From Arthrobacter sp. DWC3 (GTDB lineage: Bacteria; Actinomycetota; Actinomycetes; Actinomycetales; Micrococcaceae), in the NCBI RefSeq assembly GCF_002929375.1, contig NZ_PJIP01000001.1, forward strand, positions 496,001-560,000: 64,000 nucleotides of DNA, read 5' to 3'. Numbering within the stretch: position 1 is the stretch's first letter; every line of letters begins with the position of its first letter. Both the position numbers and the translations under genes were made by a program. Positions 17,248 through 26,606 of the stretch are shown piece by piece. The notes below the pieces were generated by a model that searched no databases, was not told the origin of the DNA, and was given only the letters and a program-made list of their open reading frames with translations.

Positions 17248-17578
17248 CGAGGGGCCGACGCGGGAGGTGCCGCTCCACCCGATGACCGCACCGGCGTCTC
17301 GTATGCCGGACGAAGTTCCATTGTTACTTGTGCGTAGGCGATTGTTACATGCAATAATTCCTTCCGTGATCACCCACTCACTCGCATATGCAGCTGTGAC
17401 CTGCTGCCCGGACGTCGTGTCCGGCAACGGGCCGCGCTGTCATCGAATGCACGCGTAGCGGTTACACCCAACCTCTTCCTACGCACTTCGAGCCCAACGG
17501 CGGGCAATCCTCTTCATACCGGCCGGGCTCATCCCGCATTCGAGCCGCGATGACGGCACACTTCACGAGGTGGTTTCC
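17248..17578. other. 331-bp intergenic region
   Basis: No gene seen. It holds an A+T-richer patch (17310-17365) with the direct repeats listed below, and probably the promoter of the winged-helix gene; a long untranslated leader seems likely. Confidence 0.6.
17320..17350. promoter_or_regulatory. Direct repeat ATTGTTAC, 21-bp period
   Basis: ATTGTTACTTG at 17320 and ATTGTTACATG at 17341 are spaced exactly two helical turns apart in A+T-richer DNA about 235 bp before the winged-helix gene. Tandem sites on one helical face suit OmpR/PhoB-type proteins, so this may be an autoregulatory site. Confidence 0.5.
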
Positions 17579-18394
17579 ATGTCAGTAAATCCGGGCTACG
17601 TCCATATCTCCCTCCGCTCACCCCACGGCGCCCAGGGGCGCCAGGCCGGCGCGCCGCCCTTCGCCGCGCAGGGTCAGCAGGTCCCGCGCCCGCATTCGCG
17701 CCTCCAGGCGGTCCCCGGCGACGCGCAGCACCTGAGCGCTCCCGTCCCCGTCGTCGCGCCGAATGGCGTCCCCGGCCCGCAGGCGGTCACGGGGGACACG
17801 ACGGCACGCGGTTTCGTGCTCTACGTCGCGCTCGACGAGGCCACCGCCGCGGCGGCCGGCACCACCTTCTCGAAGCTCGCCCAGGACGTCCGGGCCTACG
17901 TCCGATCGCTCGTCCCGACGGCGGAGAGCCACGCGGCCGTCGCCCTCGCCCCGGCGGACGCCCCGGGCTCCGACATCGACGTCGTCCGCGCCGCCCTCGG
18001 CGACCCCACGGTCTCCCGCCGCCCCCGCCCCGACGCCGTGCCGTCGGCTCCGCAGGCCCAGCAGGCGCGTCCCACGGGCGTGCTGATCGACCTGTCGCGG
18101 CGCGAGGTGCACCTCGACGGCGAGACGCTCAACCTGACCTTCAAGGAGTTCGAGCTCCTGAACTACCTCGTCGAGAACGCCACCCGCACCGTAGGGCGCG
18201 AGGAACTGCTCAGCGGGCTCTGGCGGAACGCGGACGAGGTGCCGAACGAACGCACCATCGACGTCCACATCCGGCGCCTGCGCTCCAAGCTCGGCCGACT
18301 GGCCAACACCGTGCGCACCGTGCGCGGACAGGGCTACCGCTTCTACGACCACCCCGAGGTGATCGTCTGGGCCGCTCCGGAGTACTCGATCTAG
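17579..18394 (+). CDS. PhoB/OmpR-type winged-helix DNA-binding protein without a receiver domain
   Basis: 271 residues from ATG 17579 with GAGGTGG upstream; GTG 17570 is an alternative. The first ~75 residues are Pro/Gln/Ala-rich and look disordered. A middle segment (GFVLYVALDEATAAAAGTTF to about residue 135) is a compact region of unknown fold that lacks the phosphoacceptor Asp of response regulators. The C-terminal ~95 residues are a classic winged helix: LIDLSRREVHLDGETLNLTF, KEFELLNYLVENATRTVGRE, then IDVHIRRLRSKLG and VRTVRGQGYRF. Regulation by phosphorylation is therefore unlikely. Targets are unknown. Confidence 0.85.
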   Translation: MSVNPGYVHISLRSPHGAQGRQAGAPPFAAQGQQVPRPHSRLQAVPGDAQHLSAPVPVVAPNGVPGPQAVTGDTTARGFVLYVALDEATAAAAGTTFSKLAQDVRAYVRSLVPTAESHAAVALAPADAPGSDIDVVRAALGDPTVSRRPRPDAVPSAPQAQQARPTGVLIDLSRREVHLDGETLNLTFKEFELLNYLVENATRTVGREELLSGLWRNADEVPNERTIDVHIRRLRSKLGRLANTVRTVRGQGYRFYDHPEVIVWAAPEYSI

Positions 18395-18432
18395 CGCCCG
18401 TGGCCGCCGCCCGGACGTCATAGACTGCGGAA

Positions 18433-18966
18433 ATGGACGACCACCTGAAGAAGCTCCTGCTGCTGCGCCATGCGAAGGCCGAGTTCCAGGAGGGCGTGCC
18501 GGACCATGAGCGCTCGCTCAGTTCCCGGGGCCACGCGGACGCGCCGCTCGTGGGCCGCTGGATGGTGGAGCATGACGCCGTCCCCGACTTCATCCTCGTC
18601 TCCTCGGCGCTGCGGACCCGGCAGACCTGCACCTGGGTGTGCAAGGAGCTGGGGGACAAGGCACCCACGCCCAAACTCGAGGACGACCTCTACGCAGCGC
18701 GTCCCTCGGAGATGCTGGCGCTCATCAACCATGTGCCGCCCACGGTCACGAGCCTCCTCGTGATCGCGCACAACCCCGGGGTGCAGGAGCTCGCGATGCG
18801 CCTCGCGTCCGTCCGCTCGAGCGAGCACGCCGTCATGGACCTCGCCACCGACTACCCGACGGCCGGGCTCACGGTCCTCTCCTACGACGGCGAGTGGGCC
18901 GACCTCGACGGGCGCGACGCCGAGGTCACGGATTTCGTGGTGCGCCGCGCCTCGGCCGTGCGCTGA
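18433..18966 (+). CDS. SixA-type histidine phosphatase
   Basis: 177 residues with the phosphoglycerate-mutase superfamily signature LLLLRHAKAEF (catalytic RHA), LSSRGHADA, SSALRTRQT with the second arginine and VIAHNPGVQELA with the second histidine. The length and the RHAKA variant match SixA-like phosphohistidine phosphatases. It starts 38 bp after the winged-helix gene and may be cotranscribed with it. Substrate is not predictable. Confidence 0.88.
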   Translation: MDDHLKKLLLLRHAKAEFQEGVPDHERSLSSRGHADAPLVGRWMVEHDAVPDFILVSSALRTRQTCTWVCKELGDKAPTPKLEDDLYAARPSEMLALINHVPPTVTSLLVIAHNPGVQELAMRLASVRSSEHAVMDLATDYPTAGLTVLSYDGEWADLDGRDAEVTDFVVRRASAVR

Positions 18967-18978
18967 AACGGCGTCCTC

Positions 18979-20397
18979 CTACAGCCCGTACTGCTCGAGC
19001 AGCCGCAGCCAGACCTCGCTGACCGTGGGGTAGGCGGGGACGGCGTGCCACAGCCTGTCGAGCGGCACCTCGCCGACCACGGCGATGGTCGCGGCATGGA
19101 GCAGTTCGGACACCTCCGGGCCGGCGAACGTCACGCCCACGAGCACCTTGCGGTCCTCGTCCACCACCATCTGGGCCCAGCCGGTGTAGCCGTCGGAGTG
19201 GAGCGAGGAGCCGGCCACGGCGATGGGCAGCGACGTCTCGGACGCGTTGATGCCGTCCTTCCGGGCCTGGTCCAGGGTGCGCCCCACCATGGCGATCTCC
19301 GGGTCGGTGAACACCACCTGGGGCACCGCTCCGCGGTCGGCGGTGGCGGTGTACGGGCTCCAGTCCGCCGCGGTGTCACCGAGCGTGCCGGCGGCCCGGG
19401 CCGCGATGGCGTCTGCCGTCATGCGTGCCTCGTACTTGCCCTGGTGGGTCAGCTGCACCCTGCCGCCGGCGTCGCCGACGGCGTAGAGCCAGCCTCCGGC
19501 GTCGGGCACGCGTCCGGTGTCGTCGGCCCGGATCTTCGTCACGTCGAGCCCGAGGTCCTCGAGGCCGAGCCCGTCGGTGTGCGGGTGCCGGCCGGTGGAG
19601 ACGAGCAGTCGTTCGGCGGTGACGGTCTTGCCGTCGCCGACCTCGAGCACGAACAGGCCGTCCTCCTTCCGGACCGACGCCGTCGCGGTGTCCGTCAGGA
19701 CGGTGACGCCCTCGCCGCGCAGCGCGTCCAGCACGAGGTCCGACGCCTCCCTCGGGTAGTTGCCGAGGATACCGCTGCGCGCGACGACGGTGACCTCGGC
19801 TCCGAGCCGCGAATACGCCTGGGCCAGCTCCACGCCGGCCACCCCACCGCCGAGGACGGCGAGGCTCGCCGGCACCTCCCGCGCCGACGTGGCCTCCCGG
19901 GTGGTCCCGTAGTCCAGATCGGCGAGGCCGTCGACGGGCGGGACGGTCGGCGTCGAGCCGGTGGCGAGGACGACGGCGTGGGCGGCCCGGTAGCGGGTCT
20001 CGGATCCGTCGTCGTGGCTGACGGTCACCTCCCGCTCGCCGGTGATCGTGGCCCAGCCGCGTTCCAGGGTGATGCCGGCGGAGGCGACCCACTCCTCCTG
20101 CGAGGAATCGTCCCAGTCGGAGGTGAAGGAGGTGCGGCGGTCGAGGACCTGCTGCGCGTCCAGGGAGCCGGTGACCGCCTCGCGGGCACCGGCGACGCCG
20201 CGGGCGGCGTTGAGGACGGTGCCCGGGCGGAGGAGGGCCTTGGACGGCATGCACGCCCAGTAGGAGCATTCACCGCCCACGAGATCGGCCTCGACGAGGA
20301 CCGCGGAGAGGCCCTTCTGGACCACCCGCCCTGCCACGTTCTCGCCGACCGCGCCGGCTCCGATCACGATGACGTCGATGCTCTGGGGTTCGCTCAT
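18979..20397 (-). CDS. FAD-dependent pyridine nucleotide-disulfide oxidoreductase (Lpd/MerA-like)
   Basis: 472 residues. N-terminal FAD fold (VIVIGAGAVGENVAG), redox-active pair GECSYWACMPSK (Cys44, Cys49, the C-x4-C spacing of lipoamide dehydrogenase), central NAD(P) fold (SLAVLGGGVAGVELAQAYSR), second FAD motif LYAVGDAGGRVQLTHQGKYE and a C-terminal dimerisation domain. The usual C-terminal catalytic His-Pro-Glu context is not obvious: the end reads ATIAVVGEVPLDRLWHAVPA, with a His followed by Ala-Val-Pro. The true substrate (mycothione, lipoamide, quinone) is therefore uncertain. It lies convergent to sixA with 12 bp between stops. Confidence 0.85.
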   Translation of the reverse strand: MSEPQSIDVIVIGAGAVGENVAGRVVQKGLSAVLVEADLVGGECSYWACMPSKALLRPGTVLNAARGVAGAREAVTGSLDAQQVLDRRTSFTSDWDDSSQEEWVASAGITLERGWATITGEREVTVSHDDGSETRYRAAHAVVLATGSTPTVPPVDGLADLDYGTTREATSAREVPASLAVLGGGVAGVELAQAYSRLGAEVTVVARSGILGNYPREASDLVLDALRGEGVTVLTDTATASVRKEDGLFVLEVGDGKTVTAERLLVSTGRHPHTDGLGLEDLGLDVTKIRADDTGRVPDAGGWLYAVGDAGGRVQLTHQGKYEARMTADAIAARAAGTLGDTAADWSPYTATADRGAVPQVVFTDPEIAMVGRTLDQARKDGINASETSLPIAVAGSSLHSDGYTGWAQMVVDEDRKVLVGVTFAGPEVSELLHAATIAVVGEVPLDRLWHAVPAYPTVSEVWLRLLEQYGL

Positions 20398-20436
20398 AGG
20401 CAGAGCCTCCCACCCGCCCCGCGGGGGAGCAAGCCG

Positions 20437-20474
20437 ACGAGAAAGGCCCCGGCGGGAGCCGGGGCCTTTCTCGT
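20437..20474 (-). terminator. Terminator between tRNA-Arg and the oxidoreductase gene
   Basis: Perfect 16-bp stem: ACGAGAAAGGCCCCGG pairs with its complement around a 6-nt loop, 3' of tRNA-Arg. Confidence 0.88.
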
Positions 20475-20492
20475 GGTTGGTCAGAACCGTGG

Positions 20493-20565
20493 TGCGCGCG
20501 AAGGGATTCGAACCCCCAACCTTCTGATCCGTAGTCAGATGCTCTATCCGTTGAGCTACGCACGC
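20493..20565 (-). tRNA. tRNA-Arg(ACG)
   Basis: Reverse strand GCGTGCGTAGCTCAACGG... folds as a 73-nt tRNA. The anticodon stem TCTGA/TCAGA encloses CTACGGA, anticodon ACG. Acceptor GCGTGCG pairs with CGCGCGC; CCA is not encoded. It is the substrate of the TadA encoded at 14.7 kb. Confidence 0.95.
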
Positions 20566-20682
20566 ATCCGTAGGGCTCCGATTCGACGAGCTATCGGGTC
20601 CTACTTGCTGGCCGTTTGGCCGTAGACAACTCTAGCGTGGAATCCACGGGACGCCTAATCAGCGCACGCCTCCCTGTCCTTA

Positions 20683-20694
20683 TAGACCGGTCTA
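20683..20694. promoter_or_regulatory. 12-bp palindrome upstream of pckG
   Basis: TAGACCGGTCTA is a perfect palindrome about 160 bp before pckG, abutting the GTGA-N6-TCAC site. The form suits a TetR-type operator, but the regulator is unknown. Confidence 0.4.
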
Positions 20695-20695
20695 C

Positions 20696-20709
20696 GTGAC
20701 CTTCGTCAC
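20696..20709. promoter_or_regulatory. CRP/GlxR-type binding site upstream of pckG
   Basis: GTGACCTTCGTCAC fits the CRP-family core GTGA-N6-TCAC exactly and lies about 145 bp before the pckG start. Carbon control of gluconeogenesis would make sense; regulation itself is inferred. Confidence 0.5.
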
Positions 20710-20854
20710 AGCAATGCCGGATGTAAGCGCTCGACATCGCAGTCCTGACGCGGATCCCGCAGGTGCGCCCCCGCATGTTTCGTCCTCCGGACCCATCCCC
20801 GAAATACGCCGCCCCTAGCATCGATACACCGAGCACCCAACGAAGGGAAAACCA

Positions 20855-22735
20855 ATGGGCCATTCTGCGCGTCAGCTTGACGAGGCCGGCACACCCCCCA
20901 TAGATCCCGGCAGTCCGCTGCCCGATGCCTCCGGCGCCGCGCCAACCACCCATCCGGCCCTCCTCGCCTGGGTCAGGGACGTCCGGGAGCTCACGCAGCC
21001 CGCCGACGTCGTCTGGGTGGATGGTTCGGAGGAGGAGAACAAGCGCCTGACTGACCAGCTCGTGGACAGCGGGACCTTCGTCCGTCTGAACCCCGAGACG
21101 TTCCCCAACTCGTTCGCGGCGTTCTCGGACCCCAAGGACGTGGCCCGCGTGGAGGAGCAGACCTTCATCTGCTCCCGCGACGAACGTGAGGCCGGCTTCA
21201 CGAACAACTGGATGGACCCGGACGAGATGAAGGCGAAGCTCAAGGGCCTCTTCTCCGGATCGATGCGGGGGCGCACCATGTACGTCATCCCGTTCGTCAT
21301 GGGCCACCTCGACGCGGAGGACCCGAAGTTCGGCGTCGAGATCACGGACAGCGCCTACGTGGTGACGTCCATGCGGATCATGGCGAGCATCGGTGCGGCC
21401 GTCCTGGACCGGATGACCGAGCTCGACGCCCCGTTCGTGCCCGCGCTCCACTCCCTCGGAGCCCCCCTTGCCCCGGGCGAGGCGGACGTGCCCTGGCCGT
21501 GCAACGATGACAAGTGGATCGTGCACTTCCCCGAGGAGCGCTCCATCTGGTCCTACGGCTCCGGCTATGGCGGCAACGCCCTGCTCGGCAAGAAGTGCTA
21601 CGCGCTGCGGATCGCCTCCGTGATGGCCCGCGACGAGGGCTGGCTGGCCGAGCACATGCTGATCCTCAAGCTCACCTCGCCGCAGGACAAGACCTACTAC
21701 CTCTCCGCGGCGTTCCCCTCCGCCTGCGGCAAGACCAACCTCGCACTGCTCGACCCCACGATCGACGGCTGGAAGGTGGAGACCCTGGGTGACGACATCA
21801 CCTGGATGCGTTTCGGCAAGGAGGGCGAACTCCGCGCGGTCAACCCCGAGGCGGGCCTCTTCGGCGTCGCCCCCGGCACCGGCTGGGGGACCAACCCGAA
21901 CGCCATGCGGGCGATCGCGAAGGGCAACTCGGTCTTCACCAACGTGGCGCTCACCGACGACGGCGGCGTGTGGTGGGAGGGTATGACCGACGAGGTGCCC
22001 GCGCACCTGACCGACTGGCAGGGGCGGGACTGGACGCCGGACATGGACCACCCCGCTGCGCACCCGAACGCCCGGTTCTGCACGCCCATCGACCAGATCG
22101 ACATGCTCGCCGAGGAGTTCAACCGGCCCGACGGCGTCGAACTCTCCGCGATCCTCTTCGGTGGCCGCCGCAAGACCACCGTCCCGCTCGTCACCCAGTC
22201 CCGGAACTGGGCCAACGGCATCTTCATGGGTTCCACGCTGTCCTCGGAGACCACGGCCGCCGCCGCCGGCCAGGTGGGGCGCGTCCGCCGCGACCCGATG
22301 GCCATGCTGCCGTTCATCGGGTACGACGCCGGCGACTACCTCCGCCACTGGCTCACCCTCAGCGCCGGGGCGGACCAGGCCCGGCTGCCGAAGATCTTCC
22401 TCGTGAACTGGTTCCGCCGGACGGCCTCGGGCGGTTTCGCCTGGCCGGGCTTCGGCGACAACTCGCGGGTGCTGAAGTGGATCATCGAGCGGCTCGAGGG
22501 CACGGCGGACGCCGTCGAGACGCCCATCGGGTTCGTCCCCACGGGTGACTCGCTGGACCTCACCGGGCTCGACATGACGCCCGCGGAGGTCGAGGCCGCG
22601 GTGCACGTGGACGCCGTGGAGTGGGCGGAGGAACTCGAGGGCATCGAGCAGTGGTACGAGCGCTTCGGGGACTCGCTGCCCGAGGAGCTCAAGGGACAGC
22701 TCGACGAACTGAAGCAGCGCTTCAGCGTCGCCTGA
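20855..22735 (+). CDS. pckG: Phosphoenolpyruvate carboxykinase (GTP)
   Basis: 626 residues, full length for the GTP-dependent class. It converts oxaloacetate and GTP to PEP and carbon dioxide in gluconeogenesis. Signatures: the substrate loop [31 protein letters not shown], the kinase P-loop [13 protein letters not shown] with the hyper-reactive cysteine, and [12 protein letters not shown] typical of GTP-PEPCK. Start ATG 20855 has AAGGGA upstream. The 290-bp upstream region holds a CRP-type site and a palindrome. A hairpin at 22772 separates it from the convergent phosphomannomutase gene. Confidence 0.97.
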   Translation: MGHSARQLDEAGTPPIDPGSPLPDASGAAPTTHPALLAWVRDVRELTQPADVVWVDGSEEENKRLTDQLVDSGTFVRLNPETFPNSFAAFSDPKDVARVEEQTFICSRDEREAGFTNNWMDPDEMKAKLKGLFSGSMRGRTMYVIPFVMGHLDAEDPKFGVEITDSAYVVTSMRIMASIGAAVLDRMTELDAPFVPALHSLGAPLAPGEADVPWPCNDDKWIVHFPEERSIWSYGSGYGGNALLGKKCYALRIASVMARDEGWLAEHMLILKLTSPQDKTYYLSAAFPSACGKTNLALLDPTIDGWKVETLGDDITWMRFGKEGELRAVNPEAGLFGVAPGTGWGTNPNAMRAIAKGNSVFTNVALTDDGGVWWEGMTDEVPAHLTDWQGRDWTPDMDHPAAHPNARFCTPIDQIDMLAEEFNRPDGVELSAILFGGRRKTTVPLVTQSRNWANGIFMGSTLSSETTAAAAGQVGRVRRDPMAMLPFIGYDAGDYLRHWLTLSAGADQARLPKIFLVNWFRRTASGGFAWPGFGDNSRVLKWIIERLEGTADAVETPIGFVPTGDSLDLTGLDMTPAEVEAAVHVDAVEWAEELEGIEQWYERFGDSLPEELKGQLDELKQRFSVA

Positions 22736-22771
22736 CCCGCGGCGGCGCTCCGCCGTCGAGTGCGCACCTAT

Positions 22772-22798
22772 GGCGGGTCCCGGTCGACGGGACCCGCC
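22772..22798. terminator. Bidirectional terminator between convergent pckG and the phosphomannomutase gene
   Basis: GGCGGGTCCC pairs with GGGACCCGCC around a 7-nt loop. Confidence 0.8.
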
Positions 22799-22847
22799 GT
22801 ACGTGGGCAATGAGGGAGCGCACAGAGGGTGCGGGCCGGGCGCGGCC

Positions 22848-24254
22848 CTAGTCGCGGATGACGGCGAGGACGCGCTGCACGAGGTCCTCGAGCGTCTGCG
22901 GGTCCACGGCCTCGGCGTTGAGCCTCAGGTACGGCTCGGTGTTCGACGGACGGAGGTTGAACCACCAGGTGCCGTGCTCCGGGGTGAAGGTCAGGCCGTC
23001 GAGGTCGTCGACCACCACGCCCTCCTGCTCGAACTCCCGGCGTGCACGCGCGATCGACGCGTGGAGGTCCCGCACCTTCGAGTTGACCTCGCCCGAGGAG
23101 AAGTAGGGCTCGTACTCGCGACCCAGTTCGGACAGCGGGCCGTCCTGCTCGCCGAGCGCCGCCAGGACGTGCATGGCCGCGAGCATGCCGGTGTCCGCGT
23201 TCCAGAAGTCGCGGAAGTAGTAGTGCGCGGAGTGCTCGCCGCCGAACACCGCACCCTCCTCGGCCATGACCGCCTTGATGAAGGAGTGGCCTACACGCGT
23301 GCGGACCGGCCGCCCGCCGTCGTGCAGGATCAGTTCCGGCACCGCGCGGGAGGTGATGAGGTTGTGGATGATGACGGGCTCCGGTTCACCGGCGGCCTGC
23401 GCGCGGGCGATCTCGCGGCGCGCGACCATCGCGGTGATGGCGCTCGGCGAGACGGGCTCACCCTTCTCGTCGATGATGAAGCAGCGGTCGGCGTCGCCGT
23501 CGAACGCGATCCCGATGTCCGCGCCGTGCTGCACGACGGCGGCCTGCAGGTCGAGCAGGTTCTCCGGCTCCAGCGGGTTGGCCGGGTGGTTGGGGAACGA
23601 GCCGTCGAGCTCGAAGTAGAGGGGCACGATGTCGAAGGGCAAGGCGGGGAGGATCCGGTCGCCGAGGACGGCGGGGGTGGTGAGGCCCGCCATGCCGTTC
23701 CCGGCGTCCACCACGATCTTCAGGGGGCGCGACGCCGAGAGGTCCACCTGGGAACGGAGGAACCGCGAGTACTCGTCGAGGATGTCGCGGACGCTGGTGG
23801 TGCCCGGGGTCTCCACGGCGGGGATCGCGTTGTCCGCGAGGTAGCGCTCGGCGCGTTCCTGGACGTCCTTCAGGCCGGTCTCGGAGGAGACGGGGACGGC
23901 GCCGGGGCGCGTCATCTTCATGCCGTTGTACTGGGCCGGGTTGTGGCTGGCCGTGAAGGTCACGCCGGCCGCCTCCAGGGTGCCACTGGCGTAGTACAGC
24001 TCGTCGGTGGAGATGAGGTCGAGGAACAGCACGTTCGCGCCGCGCCGGGTGGCCCCCTCGGCGAACGCCTTCGAGAACTCGGGGGACGAGGGGCGCATGT
24101 CGCCGCCGACGAGGATCGTCTCGCCCGCGAGCTCCAGGGAGTCCACGAAGGCCGCGCCGACCGCGCGGACGGAGTCCACCGTGATGGTCTCGCCGACGAT
24201 GCCGCGGACGTCGTAGGCCTTGAAGGATGCTGAGAGATCGAAGGTTGTAGTCAC
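22848..24254 (-). CDS. manB: Phosphomannomutase/phosphoglucomutase
   Basis: 468 residues from GTG 24254 (M-TTTFDLSASFKAYDVRG). The frame runs on upstream for 1.5 kb but that part is the antisense shadow of recQ. Alpha-D-phosphohexomutase family: N-terminal KAYDVRG, catalytic serine in TASHNPAQYNG (about residue 103), metal loop DGDADR, the sugar-binding GGEHSAHYYF and the phosphate-binding RPSNTEPYLR. It interconverts mannose-6-P and mannose-1-P, feeding GDP-mannose for glycans, and may also act on glucose phosphates. Symbol follows common actinobacterial usage. Confidence 0.92.
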   Translation of the reverse strand: MTTTFDLSASFKAYDVRGIVGETITVDSVRAVGAAFVDSLELAGETILVGGDMRPSSPEFSKAFAEGATRRGANVLFLDLISTDELYYASGTLEAAGVTFTASHNPAQYNGMKMTRPGAVPVSSETGLKDVQERAERYLADNAIPAVETPGTTSVRDILDEYSRFLRSQVDLSASRPLKIVVDAGNGMAGLTTPAVLGDRILPALPFDIVPLYFELDGSFPNHPANPLEPENLLDLQAAVVQHGADIGIAFDGDADRCFIIDEKGEPVSPSAITAMVARREIARAQAAGEPEPVIIHNLITSRAVPELILHDGGRPVRTRVGHSFIKAVMAEEGAVFGGEHSAHYYFRDFWNADTGMLAAMHVLAALGEQDGPLSELGREYEPYFSSGEVNSKVRDLHASIARARREFEQEGVVVDDLDGLTFTPEHGTWWFNLRPSNTEPYLRLNAEAVDPQTLEDLVQRVLAVIRD

Positions 24255-24347
24255 GGTGGAGAGTCTATCGGTGGGGGTGCAGGGCCGGTTGCACACATAG
24301 CGGGACGTGCCGCGTGGACTGGGGGAGGCGGCTGGGATACTGGGGAG

Positions 24348-26462
24348 ATGTCGTCGACCACCACGCTGAACGAGCAAGCCACCATCATCCTGCACACCCT
24401 CGTCGGGTCGCCCGACGCGCACTTCCACGAGGGGCAGTTCGAGGCCATCGAGGCGCTCGTCGAGGGCGGGCGGCGGGCCCTCGTCGTCCAGCGGACGGGG
24501 TGGGGGAAATCCGCCGTCTACTTCGTGGCGAGCCTGCTGCTGCGCGCCCGCGGCGCCGGCCCCACGCTGATCGTCTCGCCACTGCTCGCCCTCATGCGGG
24601 ACCAGGTGGCCGCCGCCGCCCGGGCCGGGGTGCGCGCCGAGGCCATCAACTCGGCCAACCAGACCGAGTGGCAGGACATCGAGGCGAAGCTCCAGCGGGA
24701 CGAGGTGGACGTCCTCCTCGTCTCGCCCGAACGCCTCAACAACCCGTCCTTCCGCGAGCTGTACCTGCCGGAACTCATGCGCCGCACCGGGCTGCTCGTG
24801 ATCGACGAGGCGCACTGCATCTCGGACTGGGGACATGACTTCCGGCCCGACTACCGGCGCCTGCGTGAGCTGATCATGGGGCTGCCGCAGGGCGTGCCCG
24901 TGCTGGCCACCACGGCGACGGCGAACTCCCGCGTGGTGAAGGACGTGGAGGAGCAGCTCGGGGCCGGCGGCACGGACGTCTTCACGCTGCGCGGTGAGCT
25001 GGCGCGCAAGTCGCTGCGGCTCGGTGTGCTGCGCCTGCCGAGCCCCCGCTCCCGCCTCGCCTGGCTCCTCACCCACCTGTCCGACCTGCCGGGCAGCGGC
25101 ATCATCTACGCCCTGACCGTCTCGGCGGCGGAGGACACCGCCCGGCTGCTCCGCGAGAACGGGCACGCCGTCCGCGCCTACACGGGACGCACCGATCCCG
25201 CGGACCGCGAGGCGGCGGAGGCGGCCCTGAAGAACAACGAGGTCAAGGCGCTCGTGGCCACCAGCGCGCTCGGCATGGGTTTCGACAAGCCCGACCTCGG
25301 CTTCGTGGTGCACCTCGGGGCGCCGTCCTCGCCCGTCGCCTACTACCAGCAGGTGGGGCGTGCCGGCCGCGGGACGCCGAACGCCGACGTCCTGCTGCTG
25401 CCCGGCGCCGAGGACCGCGACATCTGGGAGTACTTCGCCACCGCGTCCATGCCGTCCCAGGACGCCGCTCTGCGCGTGCTCGAGGCCCTGGAGCCCGGCG
25501 TCGTCCTGTCCACGCCGGCGCTGGAGACGCGGGTCAACCTGAAGCGTTCGCCGCTCGAACTCCTCCTCAAGGTGCTCGACGTCGACGGCGCCGTCCGCAA
25601 GGTGACCGGCGGTTGGGAGAGCACCGGGACGCCCTGGACGTACGACGCCGAGCGGTACCGCCGCATCAGCGAGGCCCGTGTGGTGGAGCAGAAGTCCATG
25701 CTCGACTACGAGAACACCGCCGGCTGCCGCATGGAGTTCCTCTCGCGGTCCCTCGACGACCCTGCCGCCACCGCGTGCGGCCGCTGCGACAACTGCGCCG
25801 GCCCCTGGTACTCGGACGAGGTGGCACACGAGGCCTCCGATTCCGCGAGCCAGGCCCTCAGCCGGGTCGGCGTCGAGCTGGAACCGCGCGGCCAGTGGCC
25901 CTCCGGCATGGACAAACTGGGCGTGCCCCTGAAGGGGAAGCTGAAGCCCGGTGAGGTCAGCCTGCCCGGCCGGGCCCTGGCGCGCCTGACCGACCTCGGC
26001 TGGGGCAACAGGCTGCGCGAGCTCATGGCCGACGCCACGCCCGATGCCCCGCTGGACGCCGCGGTGATCGAGGCCGTGGTGCGCGTGCTGGCGCAGTGGG
26101 GCTGGGACGAACGGCCGGTGGCCGTGGTCAGCGTCCCGTCCCGACGGCGGCCGGAGCTCATCGGGTCACTCGCGCAGGCGCTCGCCCAGGTGGGACGCAT
26201 CCCCTACCTCGGGCAGCTGGCCACCCCGCACGGCTTCCCGCAGGGCCAGCCCGGGGGCAACAGCGCCTTCCGCCTGGCATCCGTGTGGGACCACTTCGCC
26301 GTCCCCGAGGGCGGCGCCGCGTGGTTCGCCGCGAACCCCGGGCCGGTGCTGCTCGTGGACGACTTCGCGGACAGCCGCTGGACCATCACCGAGGCCGGGC
26401 GGGCACTGCGCACCGCCGGCGCCTCGGGTGTGCTGCCGTTCGCCCTGGCGCTCAAGGCGTAA
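24348..26462 (+). CDS. RecQ-family DNA helicase with C-terminal phosphoribosyltransferase-like domain
   Basis: 704 residues. Superfamily 2 helicase core: Walker A QRTGWGKSAVY, TLIVSPLLALMRDQ, DEAHCISDWGHDFRPDYR (the RecQ DEAH and aromatic loop), VPVLATTATA, and motifs V-VI SALGMGFDKPD and YYQQVGRAGRG. A zinc-binding part follows (GCRMEFLSRS and CGRCDNC). Instead of an HRDC domain the C-terminus carries a phosphoribosyltransferase-like fold with PVLLVDDFADSRWTITEAGR, the PRPP-loop pattern with two adjacent Asp. This helicase-PRT architecture exists in actinobacteria; its purpose is unknown. Divergent from manB by 93 bp, so the two may share a promoter region. Confidence 0.9.
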   Translation: MSSTTTLNEQATIILHTLVGSPDAHFHEGQFEAIEALVEGGRRALVVQRTGWGKSAVYFVASLLLRARGAGPTLIVSPLLALMRDQVAAAARAGVRAEAINSANQTEWQDIEAKLQRDEVDVLLVSPERLNNPSFRELYLPELMRRTGLLVIDEAHCISDWGHDFRPDYRRLRELIMGLPQGVPVLATTATANSRVVKDVEEQLGAGGTDVFTLRGELARKSLRLGVLRLPSPRSRLAWLLTHLSDLPGSGIIYALTVSAAEDTARLLRENGHAVRAYTGRTDPADREAAEAALKNNEVKALVATSALGMGFDKPDLGFVVHLGAPSSPVAYYQQVGRAGRGTPNADVLLLPGAEDRDIWEYFATASMPSQDAALRVLEALEPGVVLSTPALETRVNLKRSPLELLLKVLDVDGAVRKVTGGWESTGTPWTYDAERYRRISEARVVEQKSMLDYENTAGCRMEFLSRSLDDPAATACGRCDNCAGPWYSDEVAHEASDSASQALSRVGVELEPRGQWPSGMDKLGVPLKGKLKPGEVSLPGRALARLTDLGWGNRLRELMADATPDAPLDAAVIEAVVRVLAQWGWDERPVAVVSVPSRRRPELIGSLAQALAQVGRIPYLGQLATPHGFPQGQPGGNSAFRLASVWDHFAVPEGGAAWFAANPGPVLLVDDFADSRWTITEAGRALRTAGASGVLPFALALKA

Positions 26463-26488
26463 CGGTCCGGTCGGGCCGGGAACGCAGA

Positions 26489-26514
26489 AAGGCCCCCGGA
26501 GAACCGGGGGCCTT
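26489..26514 (-). terminator. Terminator shared by tRNA-Ser(GCT) and recQ
   Basis: AAGGCCCCCGG pairs with CCGGGGGCCTT around AGAA, between the convergent recQ-like gene and the tRNA. Confidence 0.85.
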
Positions 26515-26518
26515 GACG

Positions 26519-26606
26519 CGGAGACGGGGGGATTTGAACCCCCGGTAGGCTTTAGGCCCACACTTCATTAGCAGTGAAGCCCATTCGGCCGCTCTGGCAC
26601 GTCTCC
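26519..26606 (-). tRNA. tRNA-Ser(GCT)
   Basis: Reverse strand GGAGACGTGCCAGAGCGG... is a class II tRNA with a long variable arm. The anticodon stem CTTCA/TGAAG encloses CTGCTAA, anticodon GCT. Acceptor GGAGACG pairs with CGTCTCC; CCA is not encoded. Confidence 0.95.

Noticed and set aside
24255-25829. N-terminal extension of the phosphomannomutase frame
   Set aside because: It is antisense to the helicase core; homology begins at GTG 24254.
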